From Tyzzerella sp. (GTDB taxonomy: Bacteria > Bacillota > Clostridia > Lachnospirales > Lachnospiraceae), in contig JAFTWA010000054.1 of NCBI GenBank assembly GCA_017465565.1, positions 1 through 64,000 of the forward strand: a stretch of 64,000 nt of DNA, read 5' to 3'. The notes beneath the pieces are model-generated. The model searched no databases, was not told where the DNA came from, and worked only from the letters and a program-made list of their open reading frames with translations. Positions 1 to 6,860 of the stretch are shown here, piece after piece (the stretch's first letter is position 1; every line of letters starts with the position of its first letter). Made by a program: the position numbers and the translations under genes.

Positions 1-50
1 CGTTGCGTAATACCATTAGGTAATACTTTCCCTTGCAAATCTTTTCCCAT
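1..50 (-). CDS. int: Tyrosine integrase, N-terminal start only (cut by window edge)
   Basis: Only the first 16 codons are in the window: an ATG at complement 48-50 preceded by a GAAAGGAG ribosome binding site (complement 60-67), giving MGKDLQGKVLPNGITQ. This start resembles integrases of Tn916/phage-like elements, which open with a short conserved arm-binding domain of the type MGKDLxGKxLxxGIxQRKDG. It lies immediately downstream of an excisionase-like gene on the same strand, the usual xis-int order, so the identification rests on the N-terminal motif plus context. The catalytic domain lies outside the window and could not be checked. Confidence 0.6.
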   Translation of the reverse strand, partial: MGKDLQGKVLPNGITQ

Positions 51-120
51 TAAAAATTTCTCCTTTCTTACTGCAAGGGACTATTGGTCTAGTTTTCCTA
101 TATTATACCTTGCGAACTGT

Positions 121-327
121 TTACACTGCAATTACTTCATGTATGTTTTTTAGATTCTTTCCTTCATTAGTGGAGAGAAATAGGTCAAGTGCTTCTGTGC
201 GAATAATGGTTTTATTGCCTATCTGTATCACGGGAATTTTACCCCACCTTACTAAAGCGCGGAGAGTGTTACGACCAATACCGGAATATTCCGCTGCCTC
301 GTTAACTGTTAAAGCCTGTTTTTGCAT
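121..327 (-). CDS. xis: Excisionase-family DNA-binding protein
   Basis: A 68-aa protein with a winged HTH of the MerR/excisionase type: LTVNEAAEYSGIGRNTLRALVRWGKIPVIQIGNKTIIRTEALDLFL. The pattern 'EAAEYSGIGRNTLRALV' followed by the wing 'IGNKTIIRTEALDLFL' is typical of Tn916 Xis-like proteins. Such proteins bend DNA at the element end and steer integrase toward excision. The gene is 70 bp upstream of the integrase start on the same strand, so the pair probably forms the recombination module of an integrated element. The adjacent array of phased repeats (447-660) is a natural candidate for its or the integrase's binding region; that link is inference. Confidence 0.8.
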   Translation of the reverse strand: MQKQALTVNEAAEYSGIGRNTLRALVRWGKIPVIQIGNKTIIRTEALDLFLSTNEGKNLKNIHEVIAV

Positions 328-446
328 TAGCTCATGTTTCCCCTTTCGATAAATTCTAACTAAAGCATATCGTGTTTCGGGTAAGATGAACAGCGACTAA
401 GAAGGTGTATTTTCGGGAAAAGTACCCATAAAATGGGGAAATTAAA

Positions 447-660
447 AAGTAATGTGACATTGATGTGATAATGATGTGAGAAGTAATGTGAAAATTGGCA
501 GAAGTGATGTGACAAACCAACGGTTTTGATGTGACTATTTTCGATGTAAAAATCCGAAATCTAAAAAGTGATGTAAGGTTAATGTGACGGTAGTGTGAAA
601 AGTAATGTGACAATGGGCGGAATTGATGTGAAAAAATTCGATTTTAATGTGACTTTTAGA
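447..660. repeat. Two-unit 119-bp repeat carrying phased ATGTGA sites (iteron-like array)
   Basis: Ten exact ATGTGA hexamers start at 452, 463, 474, 486, 507, 529, 582, 605, 626 and 647. Close variants lie at 571 (ATGTAA), 593 (GTGTGA) and 544 (ATGTAA). The second half repeats the first with a shift of 118-119 bp: 452/571, 463/582, 474/593, 486/605, 507/626, 529/647. Spacings within a unit are 11, 11, 12, 21 and 22 bp, so sites fall on one face of the helix. All are on the + strand. No convincing protein is encoded here. The array lies between xis and the first cargo gene, which suggests a binding array for integrase/Xis, a replication initiator or a relaxosome protein; which one is unknown. 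Confidence 0.85.
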
Positions 661-673
661 ATATAAAGGGGTT

Positions 674-743
674 TTAGGGGATTTCCCCTAACAAGAAAGG
701 CACATATATATAATGTGCGTATCTTGCGATACCCAGGTGGGTA
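674..743. other. Cluster of short perfect inverted repeats in the 328-880 non-coding stretch
   Basis: Four adjacent palindromes follow the ATGTGA array. They are TTAGGGG-ATTT-CCCCTAA (674-691), GCACAT-7 nt-ATGTGC (700-718), GTATC-TTGC-GATAC (719-732) and TACCC-AGGT-GGGTA (730-743), the last two overlapping. No T-tract follows, so they do not look like simple terminators. Such clusters are seen at recombination core sites, oriT regions and replication origins of mobile elements. No further assignment is possible from sequence alone. The rest of 328-880 holds the repeat array and the promoter at 797-826. Confidence 0.5.
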
Positions 744-796
744 TTGAAGAGATGTAAAAAAGGTTAATCACAATTCTTCTCTAATTTTGGTTATTC

Positions 797-826
797 TTGC
801 GAGGTAATGGTAATATATGGTACAAT
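797..826 (+). promoter_or_regulatory. Predicted promoter of the 389-aa protein gene
   Basis: TTGCGA at 797-802 and TACAAT at 821-826 with an 18-bp spacer, 55 bp upstream of the ATG at 881, which has a GAGAGG ribosome binding site. Confidence 0.5.
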
Positions 827-880
827 TTTTTCATAATAACTCAATGGTTAAGTTGCTAAATTGATGAGAGGAAATGCATT

Positions 881-2050
881 ATGGGAAATGTAATTGAATT
901 TGACAATAGAAGGAAGAACGAGGTGTTGGAATTGATGAATGATTTTTCATTAAATCCATTACTTGAGGAAACGCAAGTAGGAGTATCAAATTATACTCAG
1001 TTACCAGTAACTAGATTGGCTGCAATGGGGACTGCGTTTCAACCTCTTGCAACAGCAGTTCAAACAGCTATTACAGGTGCAGGTGGGAGTGGCTTGTATT
1101 ATGTTAATACTGCTGGCAAGACGATGTTTCAAATGAAGGGCACATCTAATTATGTCGGCTCATTAAAGACGACAGTAGGAACAGTAGGTGGAGGACAGGC
1201 TCAAATGACACCCCTCGCATGTGACCCGACTATGCTTTTTATGGCAGCGGCATTAGCAAACATTGATAAGAAGTTGGATGCTATCAAAGAAATGCAACAG
1301 GAAATGATGGATTTTCTTGTCCGAAAAGAGAAATCAGAACTTAAAGGTAACCTTACCTTCCTTTATGACGTGTATCATGACTATAAATATAATTGGAATA
1401 ATGAGATGTATAAAAATAATAGTCACATTAAAGTTCTTGATATAAGACAAGATGCAGAAGCAAAAATATTGTTTTATCGTGAACAAATAATTGAAAAAGT
1501 AAATAAAAGAACATTTTTTCACAGTGATCAAACAGTTAACAAACAGTTGGAACAGGTTCAAGACCAATTTAAAGATTATCAACTTGCTTTATATCTGCTT
1601 GCTTTTTCTTCGTTCATAGAAGTAATGTTATTAGAAAATTATGATAAAGAATATTTGGCAGGCATATCATCAAAACTAGAAAATTATTCATTAAAATATC
1701 GAGAACTCTATTCAAAATGTTTTGATGAAATAGAAAAATATTCATTATCTTCTGTTCAGTCTTCTGTGCTAAAAGGATTATCTAAGACAAGTAAGGTAGT
1801 AGGAAAATTTGTTGAAAAAATTCCAGTTGTTAGTAATACGCAGATTGATGAAACCCTGATTTCTACTAGTGATAAGTTGGATAATTTCGGAACTGAAAAG
1901 ACAAGAAAACAAATGCAGAAACTTATAGAGAGACAGAGTAATTTTATTAGACCATTTATTGACAATATTAATGTTGTCAATGAATTGCATAACAATCCGG
2001 TACAGCTTTTAGTGGATGAAAATAATTTGTACATTGCTACAATTGGTTGA
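881..2050 (+). CDS. Uncharacterised 389-aa island protein
   Basis: I do not recognise this family. The start is supported by a GAGAGGAAATGCATT-ATG context. Residues about 35-115 are rich in Gly, Thr and Ala, with hydrophobic stretches such as LAAMGTAFQPLATAVQTAI and a glycine-rich VGTVGGGQAQM segment. After residue 130 the protein is largely helical and charged, with coiled-coil-like stretches (ANIDKKLDAIKEMQQEMMDFLV and later KLENYSLKYRELYSKCFDEIEKY). No signal peptide is visible. The amphipathic glycine-rich front plus helical body could suit a membrane-interacting or scaffold protein, but this is speculative. It is followed by a HEPN-like gene on the same strand (79-bp gap) and may form a two-gene unit with it. 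Confidence 0.7.
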   Translation: MGNVIEFDNRRKNEVLELMNDFSLNPLLEETQVGVSNYTQLPVTRLAAMGTAFQPLATAVQTAITGAGGSGLYYVNTAGKTMFQMKGTSNYVGSLKTTVGTVGGGQAQMTPLACDPTMLFMAAALANIDKKLDAIKEMQQEMMDFLVRKEKSELKGNLTFLYDVYHDYKYNWNNEMYKNNSHIKVLDIRQDAEAKILFYREQIIEKVNKRTFFHSDQTVNKQLEQVQDQFKDYQLALYLLAFSSFIEVMLLENYDKEYLAGISSKLENYSLKYRELYSKCFDEIEKYSLSSVQSSVLKGLSKTSKVVGKFVEKIPVVSNTQIDETLISTSDKLDNFGTEKTRKQMQKLIERQSNFIRPFIDNINVVNELHNNPVQLLVDENNLYIATIG

Positions 2051-2085
2051 GTAAAATTTAAATATTGTGTTATGGAGGTTTTATT

Positions 2086-2130
2086 ATGGTATCGTGGCAA
2101 ACATTGAAGAAAGATAGAAAGGACACATAA
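2086..2130 (+). CDS. Possible 14-aa leader ORF coupled to the HEPN-like gene
   Basis: An ATG at 2086 follows a strong TATGGAGG site with normal spacing. It encodes MVSWQTLKKDRKDT and stops at 2128-2130. The stop overlaps the start of the next gene as TAATG, in a different frame. This is either a translated leader that couples translation of the downstream gene or a remnant of a frame-shifted N terminus. The good ribosome binding site is the only evidence that it is translated. Confidence 0.4.
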   Translation: MVSWQTLKKDRKDT

Positions 2131-2711
2131 TGAAAGAACGAGCACTAAGATTTTTTCGCTTAGCGGAACAATATTCGGAAGCTGCACTGTTATTGCTTGA
2201 TACATTATTTGACAATGGTAATTCCAATGCAGGAATAGGGAAAACGATGGAAGAAGCTTACATACAAATGGAAAAGAATTCAATTAAGAGTGATTTGTAT
2301 TTGTTTATTCCAGCGTTATTTAACTGTCTTCAGAGTACAGAATTATTTTTAAAAGGTATTTTACTTTTAAATGAAACTGAATTTGATAATAAGCATGAGG
2401 TACAAAAGTTATTAGAAAAACTCAAAGTTATTTACGGAGACAATTCCTCAATCTATAAAGAGTTTTATGGGGTGTATTCTTTTCAAACTAATATAATTAA
2501 GCAATATAAAAAAGATAATGAGATTACTAATACGCATGATTTATATATTTCATTACGATATCCCGAACACAAGGGCAGAGAGTATAATTATTCATCATTG
2601 TTTTGTAATGGCGCAAGAGGCTGTGATTTGTTCCGTAAATTGAGGAATAATATAGAAAAGATAAAAAACACAGTATTAAGAGAGTTTAGAGAAACATATT
2701 GGGCAGAATAG
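2130..2711 (+). CDS. HEPN-like helical protein
   Basis: A 193-aa, all-helical, cytoplasmic protein. The stretch LFIPALFNCLQSTELFLKGI followed by KHEVQKLLEKLK matches the layout of HEPN domains: a helix with a conserved ALFxxxQSxELxLKxxL pattern, then an H(D/E)(V/L)xxLLxxL helix. HEPN proteins are often RNases or toxin and defence components with an RxxxxH catalytic motif. Here the corresponding C-terminal helix reads FRKLRNNIEKIKN and has no His, so RNase activity is doubtful. Translation probably couples to the 14-aa ORF through TAATG. The neighbour upstream is the uncharacterised 389-aa protein. The family call is by pattern only. Confidence 0.5.
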   Translation: MKERALRFFRLAEQYSEAALLLLDTLFDNGNSNAGIGKTMEEAYIQMEKNSIKSDLYLFIPALFNCLQSTELFLKGILLLNETEFDNKHEVQKLLEKLKVIYGDNSSIYKEFYGVYSFQTNIIKQYKKDNEITNTHDLYISLRYPEHKGREYNYSSLFCNGARGCDLFRKLRNNIEKIKNTVLREFRETYWAE

Positions 2712-2914
2712 AGAGTTTTCATATTGGGAGAGTAAAGAAAAATACCGGTCGGGACAGAGACTTTAAACTTGTCCCAGTGGTCGGAATGGAGACCGAAAAT
2801 CCATTTCCATAGCAGAATAAACTGTGAAAAATTAGTGGGAGGATGACAGAAAGTTGTCCTTCTATTTTGTTTTGGCTTACTTTTAAAAGAAAAGTAATTG
2901 TTAAAATTACGTTG

Positions 2915-2941
2915 TTGACATTACAGAATATGGTATATAAT
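2915..2941 (+). promoter_or_regulatory. Predicted promoter of the AlbA_2 regulator gene
   Basis: TTGACA at 2915-2920 and TATAAT at 2936-2941 with a short 15-bp spacer (an alternative TTGTTG at 2912 gives 18 bp). This is the only clear signal in the 2712-3025 gap. Confidence 0.55.
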
Positions 2942-3025
2942 AAAAACAACAAATAGAAGATTTTGCAGACACTGTCTGCAAAAACGTTACAACCAAAATC
3001 AGAAATAAAGGGAAAGTGGTTTGCG

Positions 3026-4537
3026 ATGGAATTAGAAATTAATATTGAGGATTTGTTGAATAAACGTAGAATCGAATCTGATAGAATTGAATTTAAAGAA
3101 GGATGGAATCCAGATGACATTTATCACAGTGTATGTGCATATGCCAATGATTTTGATAATGTTGGTGGCGGATATATTTTGATTGGTGTTGAAGAAAAGG
3201 ATGGTGTAGCAGTTCGTCCGGTAAAAGGTTTAGATGAATATGAAATAGATAGAATCCAAAAAGAAATTTTGGGTTATAACAATACTATGATTCCAGCCTA
3301 TTATCCAAAAGTAATCATTGAGGAAATAGATAATAAAATCATCATGGTGTTGTGGGTAATTCCAGGAATACAAAGGCCATATAAAGCACCAGAGCATGTT
3401 ACAGCAAAGAAAGATAAGAAACACTATTATTACATCCGTTATGCTTCTAGTTCAGTGCGTGCAAACGTAGAGCAAGAACGAGAATTAATAAATATGACAA
3501 GCTATGCTCCGTTTGATACACGACCAAATTTTGAGGCTACGGAAAATGATATTTCCATTGCATTATTAACGGATCATCTGAACACGACAAGAAGTAAGCT
3601 GGCGAAGCAAATTCACAAACGTGGTGTTATGGAAATACTAAATGACATGCAATTGTTAGTGGGACCACCGGAGCATCAGTATCTTTCAAATGTTGCGCTT
3701 ATGATGTTTTGTGAACATTTGGACAAGTTTTTTCCGTATGCGCAGGTGGAAATTACAAAATTTCCGGAAGGTAGCATAAAGAATCCTAATAATTTTATAG
3801 AGATTCCGGCAATCAAAGGTTCTGTTCCAATGATGATTAAACGTACTATGGAAAAACTGCAGGATTTGGTGATTTTTGAAAAAGTTACAAAGGTCAATTA
3901 TCAAATGGAGGCTATTCGTAGATTCAGCTATCCATATCAAGCATTGGAAGAGGCAGTTGTAAATGCTTTTTATCATAGGGATTACATGTCTCATCAGTCA
4001 ATAATAATAGAAATTGAACCTGAACTTGTTCGTATTATTAGTTATCCGGGTATAGACCGTTCTATTCCGCAAAGTGTAATAGAAAAAGGAGAGAGATTTT
4101 CTTCTAGATATTATCGCAATAAACGATTGGGTGAGTTTTTGAAAGAATTGGATTTGTCAGAAGGTAAATCTACAGGTATTCCGACAATTCAAGAAGAATT
4201 GAGATTGAATGGTTCTCCAAAAGCAAGATTCTTTACGGATGAAGATAGACGTGCAGTGACGGTGGAAATACCGATTCATCCAGACTTATTGGTTCATAAT
4301 GACCCAAAAGATGACCCAAAAGATGACCCAAAAAAAATTGAACTTAATGAGATGGAGAAAGCAGTATTATCGTTGCTGTGTGAAGATAATTTGTTGACCC
4401 GAAAAGTATTGGCTGAAAAACTTAGTTGCTCTGATGCCACAATAAAAAGAACCTTGAGCAGTTTGAGTGAGAAAAAGATCATTAGTCGGGAAGGTTCGCG
4501 GAGAGCAGGGTATTGGAATGTTTTGCATAGGCTCTAA
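3026..4537 (+). CDS. AlbA_2 (Schlafen-like) / RecG-type ATP-binding regulator with C-terminal HTH
   Basis: The start is taken as ATG 3026 (MELEINIEDLL, preceded by AAGGGAAAG); an in-frame ATG at 2963 would add 21 residues without a good site. The 503-aa protein has an N-terminal AlbA_2/Schlafen domain (ESDRIEFKEGWNPDDIYHSVCAYAND with GGGYILIGVEE). A central part follows, with the HATPase_c_4-like block ALEEAVVNAFYHRDY and GRSTGIP-like EGKSTGIPTIQEEL. It ends in a winged HTH (LTRKVLAEKLSCSDATIKRTLSSLSEKKII). Members of this family act as transcriptional regulators or, in some cases, in defence. An Asp-Pro-Lys-Asp linker encoded by a 12-bp tandem repeat (4301-4333) joins the last two parts. It is followed by a strong hairpin and appears monocistronic. 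Confidence 0.8.
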   Translation: MELEINIEDLLNKRRIESDRIEFKEGWNPDDIYHSVCAYANDFDNVGGGYILIGVEEKDGVAVRPVKGLDEYEIDRIQKEILGYNNTMIPAYYPKVIIEEIDNKIIMVLWVIPGIQRPYKAPEHVTAKKDKKHYYYIRYASSSVRANVEQERELINMTSYAPFDTRPNFEATENDISIALLTDHLNTTRSKLAKQIHKRGVMEILNDMQLLVGPPEHQYLSNVALMMFCEHLDKFFPYAQVEITKFPEGSIKNPNNFIEIPAIKGSVPMMIKRTMEKLQDLVIFEKVTKVNYQMEAIRRFSYPYQALEEAVVNAFYHRDYMSHQSIIIEIEPELVRIISYPGIDRSIPQSVIEKGERFSSRYYRNKRLGEFLKELDLSEGKSTGIPTIQEELRLNGSPKARFFTDEDRRAVTVEIPIHPDLLVHNDPKDDPKDDPKKIELNEMEKAVLSLLCEDNLLTRKVLAEKLSCSDATIKRTLSSLSEKKIISREGSRRAGYWNVLHRL

Positions 4538-4571
4538 GAATGCCAGAAGAATGAAGTTTTTCAACTATCGT

Positions 4572-4606
4572 GACCACAACATGACCAATTTGGTCATGTT
4601 GTGGTC
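4572..4606. promoter_or_regulatory. Perfect 16-bp inverted repeat after the AlbA_2 gene
   Basis: Stem 4572-4587 with 4591-4606, loop ATT. The arms contain TGACCA/TGGTCA. Only a weak T-run follows (4613-4620), so it may be a terminator or a protein-binding operator. It sits 34 bp beyond the AlbA_2 stop codon. The 4538-4881 gap otherwise holds only the promoter and hairpin of the next operon. Confidence 0.6.
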
Positions 4607-4790
4607 ATGTTGCTTTTATTTAGGACATCTAACAATGATAGAATTTGAATTTTGGTGCTTAAAAAATCAATTATCCTCAAGTCGAGAATAATTTGAGAAT
4701 AGAGGATGATAGGAAAGGGTTGGAATATAGTAATTATTCTTGTAAATAATTAAAATATAAAGTAAAAAAATATCGAAAATTTGTATAAAT

Positions 4791-4800
4791 GTGGTATAAT
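4791..4800 (+). promoter_or_regulatory. Extended -10 promoter of the YTGPGGG/RuvC-like/kinase operon
   Basis: GTGGTATAAT at 4791-4800 gives a TGnTATAAT extended -10; no good -35 is visible about 17 bp upstream. The same GTGGTATAAT occurs at 6821-6830 upstream of the membrane protein gene. Confidence 0.6.
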
Positions 4801-4818
4801 GTAGAGGGTTATCAGTGT

Positions 4819-4855
4819 AAGGCAACAAGACGGACATATTTCGTCTTGTTGCCTT
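4819..4855 (+). terminator. Strong hairpin in the 5' leader of the three-gene operon
   Basis: A perfect 14-bp stem (4819-4832 with 4842-4855) and a 9-nt loop lie between the -10 box and the AAAAGGAGG ribosome binding site at 4865-4873. A short AT-rich run follows, not a clean poly-T, so it could be an attenuator, an mRNA-stabilising leader or a protein-binding site. Confidence 0.6.
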
Positions 4856-4881
4856 ATTATGTTTAAAAGGAGGAATATGTG

Positions 4882-5316
4882 ATGAGTAATGCAAAATATT
4901 GGGTGAGAAACATGTACACAGGTCCAGGCGGAGGAGCATATACAGGTCCGGGTGGCGGAATGTACACAGGTCCAGGTGGCGGGGCATATACAGGTCCAGG
5001 TGGCGGAATGTACACAGGTCCAGGTGGAGGAGCATACACGGGTCCGGGCGGTGGATTATATACAGGTCCAGGTGGAGGAGCATACACAGGTCCAGGCGGT
5101 GGATTATATACAGGTCCAGGCGGTGGGTTATACACAGGTCCAGGTGGAGGACTATATACAGGTCCAAGCGGAGGAATGTATACGGGGCCTGATTCAAATC
5201 CGTACAAAGCAATACATCCACCGTTTCCGCTATTTGCAATAGAATTGCATAAAATGGGAATGCACAGAGAGGCAGAAATGATAGAAAAAGCATTAAGAAA
5301 TATAGGATGGAGATAA
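4882..5316 (+). CDS. YTGPGGG-repeat protein
   Basis: A 144-aa protein starting at ATG 4882, 8 nt after AAAAGGAGG (a GTG at 4879 is possible). After a short MSNAKYWVRN leader come 12 tandem octapeptides (M/A/L)YTGPGGG, the last two degenerate (YTGPSGG, YTGPDSN). A roughly 38-residue helical, basic tail follows (PYKAIHPPFPLFAIELHKMG...). The regular 8-residue Gly/Pro/Tyr pattern suggests a beta-rich or extended repeat structure, or a flexible display or tether segment. I do not know a function for this family. It is the first gene of an operon with an RNase H-fold-like protein (2-bp gap) and a Ser/Thr kinase. Its many Thr and Tyr residues could be kinase substrates, which is inference. Confidence 0.75.
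   Translation: MSNAKYWVRNMYTGPGGGAYTGPGGGMYTGPGGGAYTGPGGGMYTGPGGGAYTGPGGGLYTGPGGGAYTGPGGGLYTGPGGGLYTGPGGGLYTGPSGGMYTGPDSNPYKAIHPPFPLFAIELHKMGMHREAEMIEKALRNIGWR
4912..5199 (+). repeat. 24-bp coding minisatellite (12 units)
   Basis: Twelve 24-bp units encode the YTGPGGG octapeptides. Synonymous third-position changes (GGA/GGC/GGT, ACA/ACG) differ between units, so the peptide is kept while the DNA drifts. This suggests selection on the protein. Confidence 0.9.
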
Positions 5317-5318
5317 TT

Positions 5319-5747
5319 ATGAGAAGTCTTGGTATTGCTATAAAAAAGAATGAAATATGGTATTCCGTTGTAGAAGGTACTCAGAAGGAGACTGCAATTA
5401 TAATAGAAACAGGTAAACAAAATTATAGAACGGAATCGGACACATTGATGTTAGATTTTAATAACATTTTCGTTGAATTAATTACTAAGTACAAGCCGCA
5501 GATTGTGTCCTATAAATTGTCTTTAGATATAAAAATGCAACAAATATCTTACATGCACTATTCCTTAGGAATATTAAATTTAGTTTGTATGCAGCATGGA
5601 ATTAAAATAATAGAACATTCGAGTAGGTGGATAACGGCAAACAAAAGAGCTAAAATCACACAATTTGAAAATTATTTTGCTAGCGATAAATATAAAAACG
5701 AAGGATTAGCTGCGACACTGTTGGCATGGTTTGCATTGGAGGAATAG
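5319..5747 (+). CDS. RuvC/RNase H-fold-like protein, catalytic acids not evident
   Basis: A 142-aa protein. The start ATG 5319 has GGATGGAG just upstream and lies 2 bp after the previous stop. The secondary-structure pattern fits a RuvC-type RNase H fold: a beta hairpin start (SLGIAIKKNEIWYSVVEG), a central strand after a helix (KPQIVSYKLSL), a further strand (IKIIEHSSRWITANK) and a C-terminal helix (NEGLAATLLAWFAL). The acidic residues expected in RuvC (Asp in strand 1, Glu in strand 4, Asp pair before the last helix) are replaced by Ala, Lys and Asn/Glu. If the fold is right, it is probably a binding or scaffold protein and not a nuclease. It sits between the YTGPGGG gene and the kinase, with the kinase start 1 bp after its stop. 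Confidence 0.5.
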   Translation: MRSLGIAIKKNEIWYSVVEGTQKETAIIIETGKQNYRTESDTLMLDFNNIFVELITKYKPQIVSYKLSLDIKMQQISYMHYSLGILNLVCMQHGIKIIEHSSRWITANKRAKITQFENYFASDKYKNEGLAATLLAWFALEE

Positions 5748-5748
5748 A

Positions 5749-6786
5749 ATGGATATAAGAATAGATTATTCGGGAAATAATCTTGGGAAATATTATTTAA
5801 TACAAAAGTTAGGAAATGGTGGATTTGGTGCTGTATATAGAGTACATGATAGGATACTTGGTGTTGAGAAAGCTATAAAAATATTAGAGGCAAGTAATCC
5901 TAAAGAGGCATATAAACTTTTTAATGAAGCCGCCATTCCGTACAAATGTCAACATAATCACATAATAAAAATTAATGGTGGAGAAATCATTTCGTTTAAT
6001 GGAGAACTCGTGTTTGTAGTAGATATGGAGTTGGCGAATGGAATGTCTATTGAGAATATACTTAAGCAAAAGTATATTTCTGTAAATGAAAGTTTAAACA
6101 TAGTTAGGCAAATATTATTCGCAGTAGAATATTCCCATCTTCAAGGAATTATTCATAGAGATATAAAACCTGCTAATATATTAATGGATAATGGCTTGCC
6201 TAAATTGGCGGATTTTGGTTTGTCTACGGCATTGGGTAATGTTATCAAACCATGGAAGTGGTATGTAACACATGCTGCGCCAGAGACTTTTGTTAATAAT
6301 TCAATAGCTACAGTAGAAACAGATATTTTTGCGTTAGGTATGACGTTATATAGGATGGTTAATGGTATTGCGGATTGGCAGTTGTTTTTGCAAGGGGTTC
6401 CAAATGTTGACAAACTTATAGTTGCAGGAAAACTTATCAACAAGTTACCAGTAAGCCCTATTGTTCCCGAAAAGGTGCATAGAATAATTAAAAGGGCATG
6501 CAATGCGTTGCCGGAAAATCGCTATCATAATGCTACTGAAATGAGAAATGCCATTGAAAAACTTTGTCCTTTTTATACTTGGGAACGATTAGAGGAAAAT
6601 TATTGGCGAGGCAATACATTTTCGGGACCAAGGAAGGAAATTTATATTGAGACAAAAAAACAATCAATTAAGGTCATAGTGACTAACAACGGAAGAAGGT
6701 CCTCGATTGATAGTGAAAGTTTTATGGATTTGTTAAAAGCAAGAGAGTATATGTTTAATTATATAAAACAAACCACAATCAAATAG
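5749..6786 (+). CDS. Hanks-type Ser/Thr protein kinase
   Basis: A 345-aa protein starting at ATG 5749 with TTGGAGG upstream. All catalytic motifs are present: Gly-loop GNGGFGAVY (22-30), the VAIK-type Lys44, the alpha-C Glu60, HRDIKPAN (Asp138, Asn143), DFG (155-157) and APE (177-179). It should therefore phosphorylate Ser/Thr. There is no transmembrane segment or PASTA domain, unlike the housekeeping PrkC. After the kinase domain is a C-terminal region of about 60 aa (SGPRKEIYIETKKQSIKVIV...). The gene is the third of the operon with the YTGPGGG and RuvC-like genes. Cytoplasmic kinases of this kind occur in defence islands (for example Stk2-type systems), but the partner genes here differ. 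Confidence 0.9.
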   Translation: MDIRIDYSGNNLGKYYLIQKLGNGGFGAVYRVHDRILGVEKAIKILEASNPKEAYKLFNEAAIPYKCQHNHIIKINGGEIISFNGELVFVVDMELANGMSIENILKQKYISVNESLNIVRQILFAVEYSHLQGIIHRDIKPANILMDNGLPKLADFGLSTALGNVIKPWKWYVTHAAPETFVNNSIATVETDIFALGMTLYRMVNGIADWQLFLQGVPNVDKLIVAGKLINKLPVSPIVPEKVHRIIKRACNALPENRYHNATEMRNAIEKLCPFYTWERLEENYWRGNTFSGPRKEIYIETKKQSIKVIVTNNGRRSSIDSESFMDLLKAREYMFNYIKQTTIK

Positions 6787-6799
6787 TTGGAATTTATTG

Positions 6800-6830
6800 T
6801 TGGAAGAATAATGTCATAGAGTGGTATAAT
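6800..6830 (+). promoter_or_regulatory. Predicted promoter of the 174-aa membrane protein
   Basis: TTGGAA at 6800-6805 and extended -10 GTGGTATAAT at 6821-6830 (19-bp spacer), 30 bp upstream of the ATG. Confidence 0.55.
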
Positions 6831-6860
6831 TTCAAGAAAAAACGAAAGAGGAAGATAAAA

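Noticed and set aside
356-613. 85-aa minus-strand ORF across the ATGTGA array
   Set aside because: It is made of the repeat itself (repeated H-I-T-S), lacks a good RBS and has no family resemblance.
447-660. CRISPR array
   Set aside because: Repeats are 6-8 bp with irregular short spacing and the longer units are tandem, without unique spacers; no cas genes.
1756-2283. 175-aa minus-strand ORF
   Set aside because: Antisense to two plus-strand genes with RBSs; hydrophobic composition is typical of an AT-rich antisense frame.
4667-5420. Minus-strand and alternate-frame ORFs over the YTGPGGG gene
   Set aside because: A 24-bp coding repeat keeps all frames open; only the + strand frame has promoter, RBS and a following operon.
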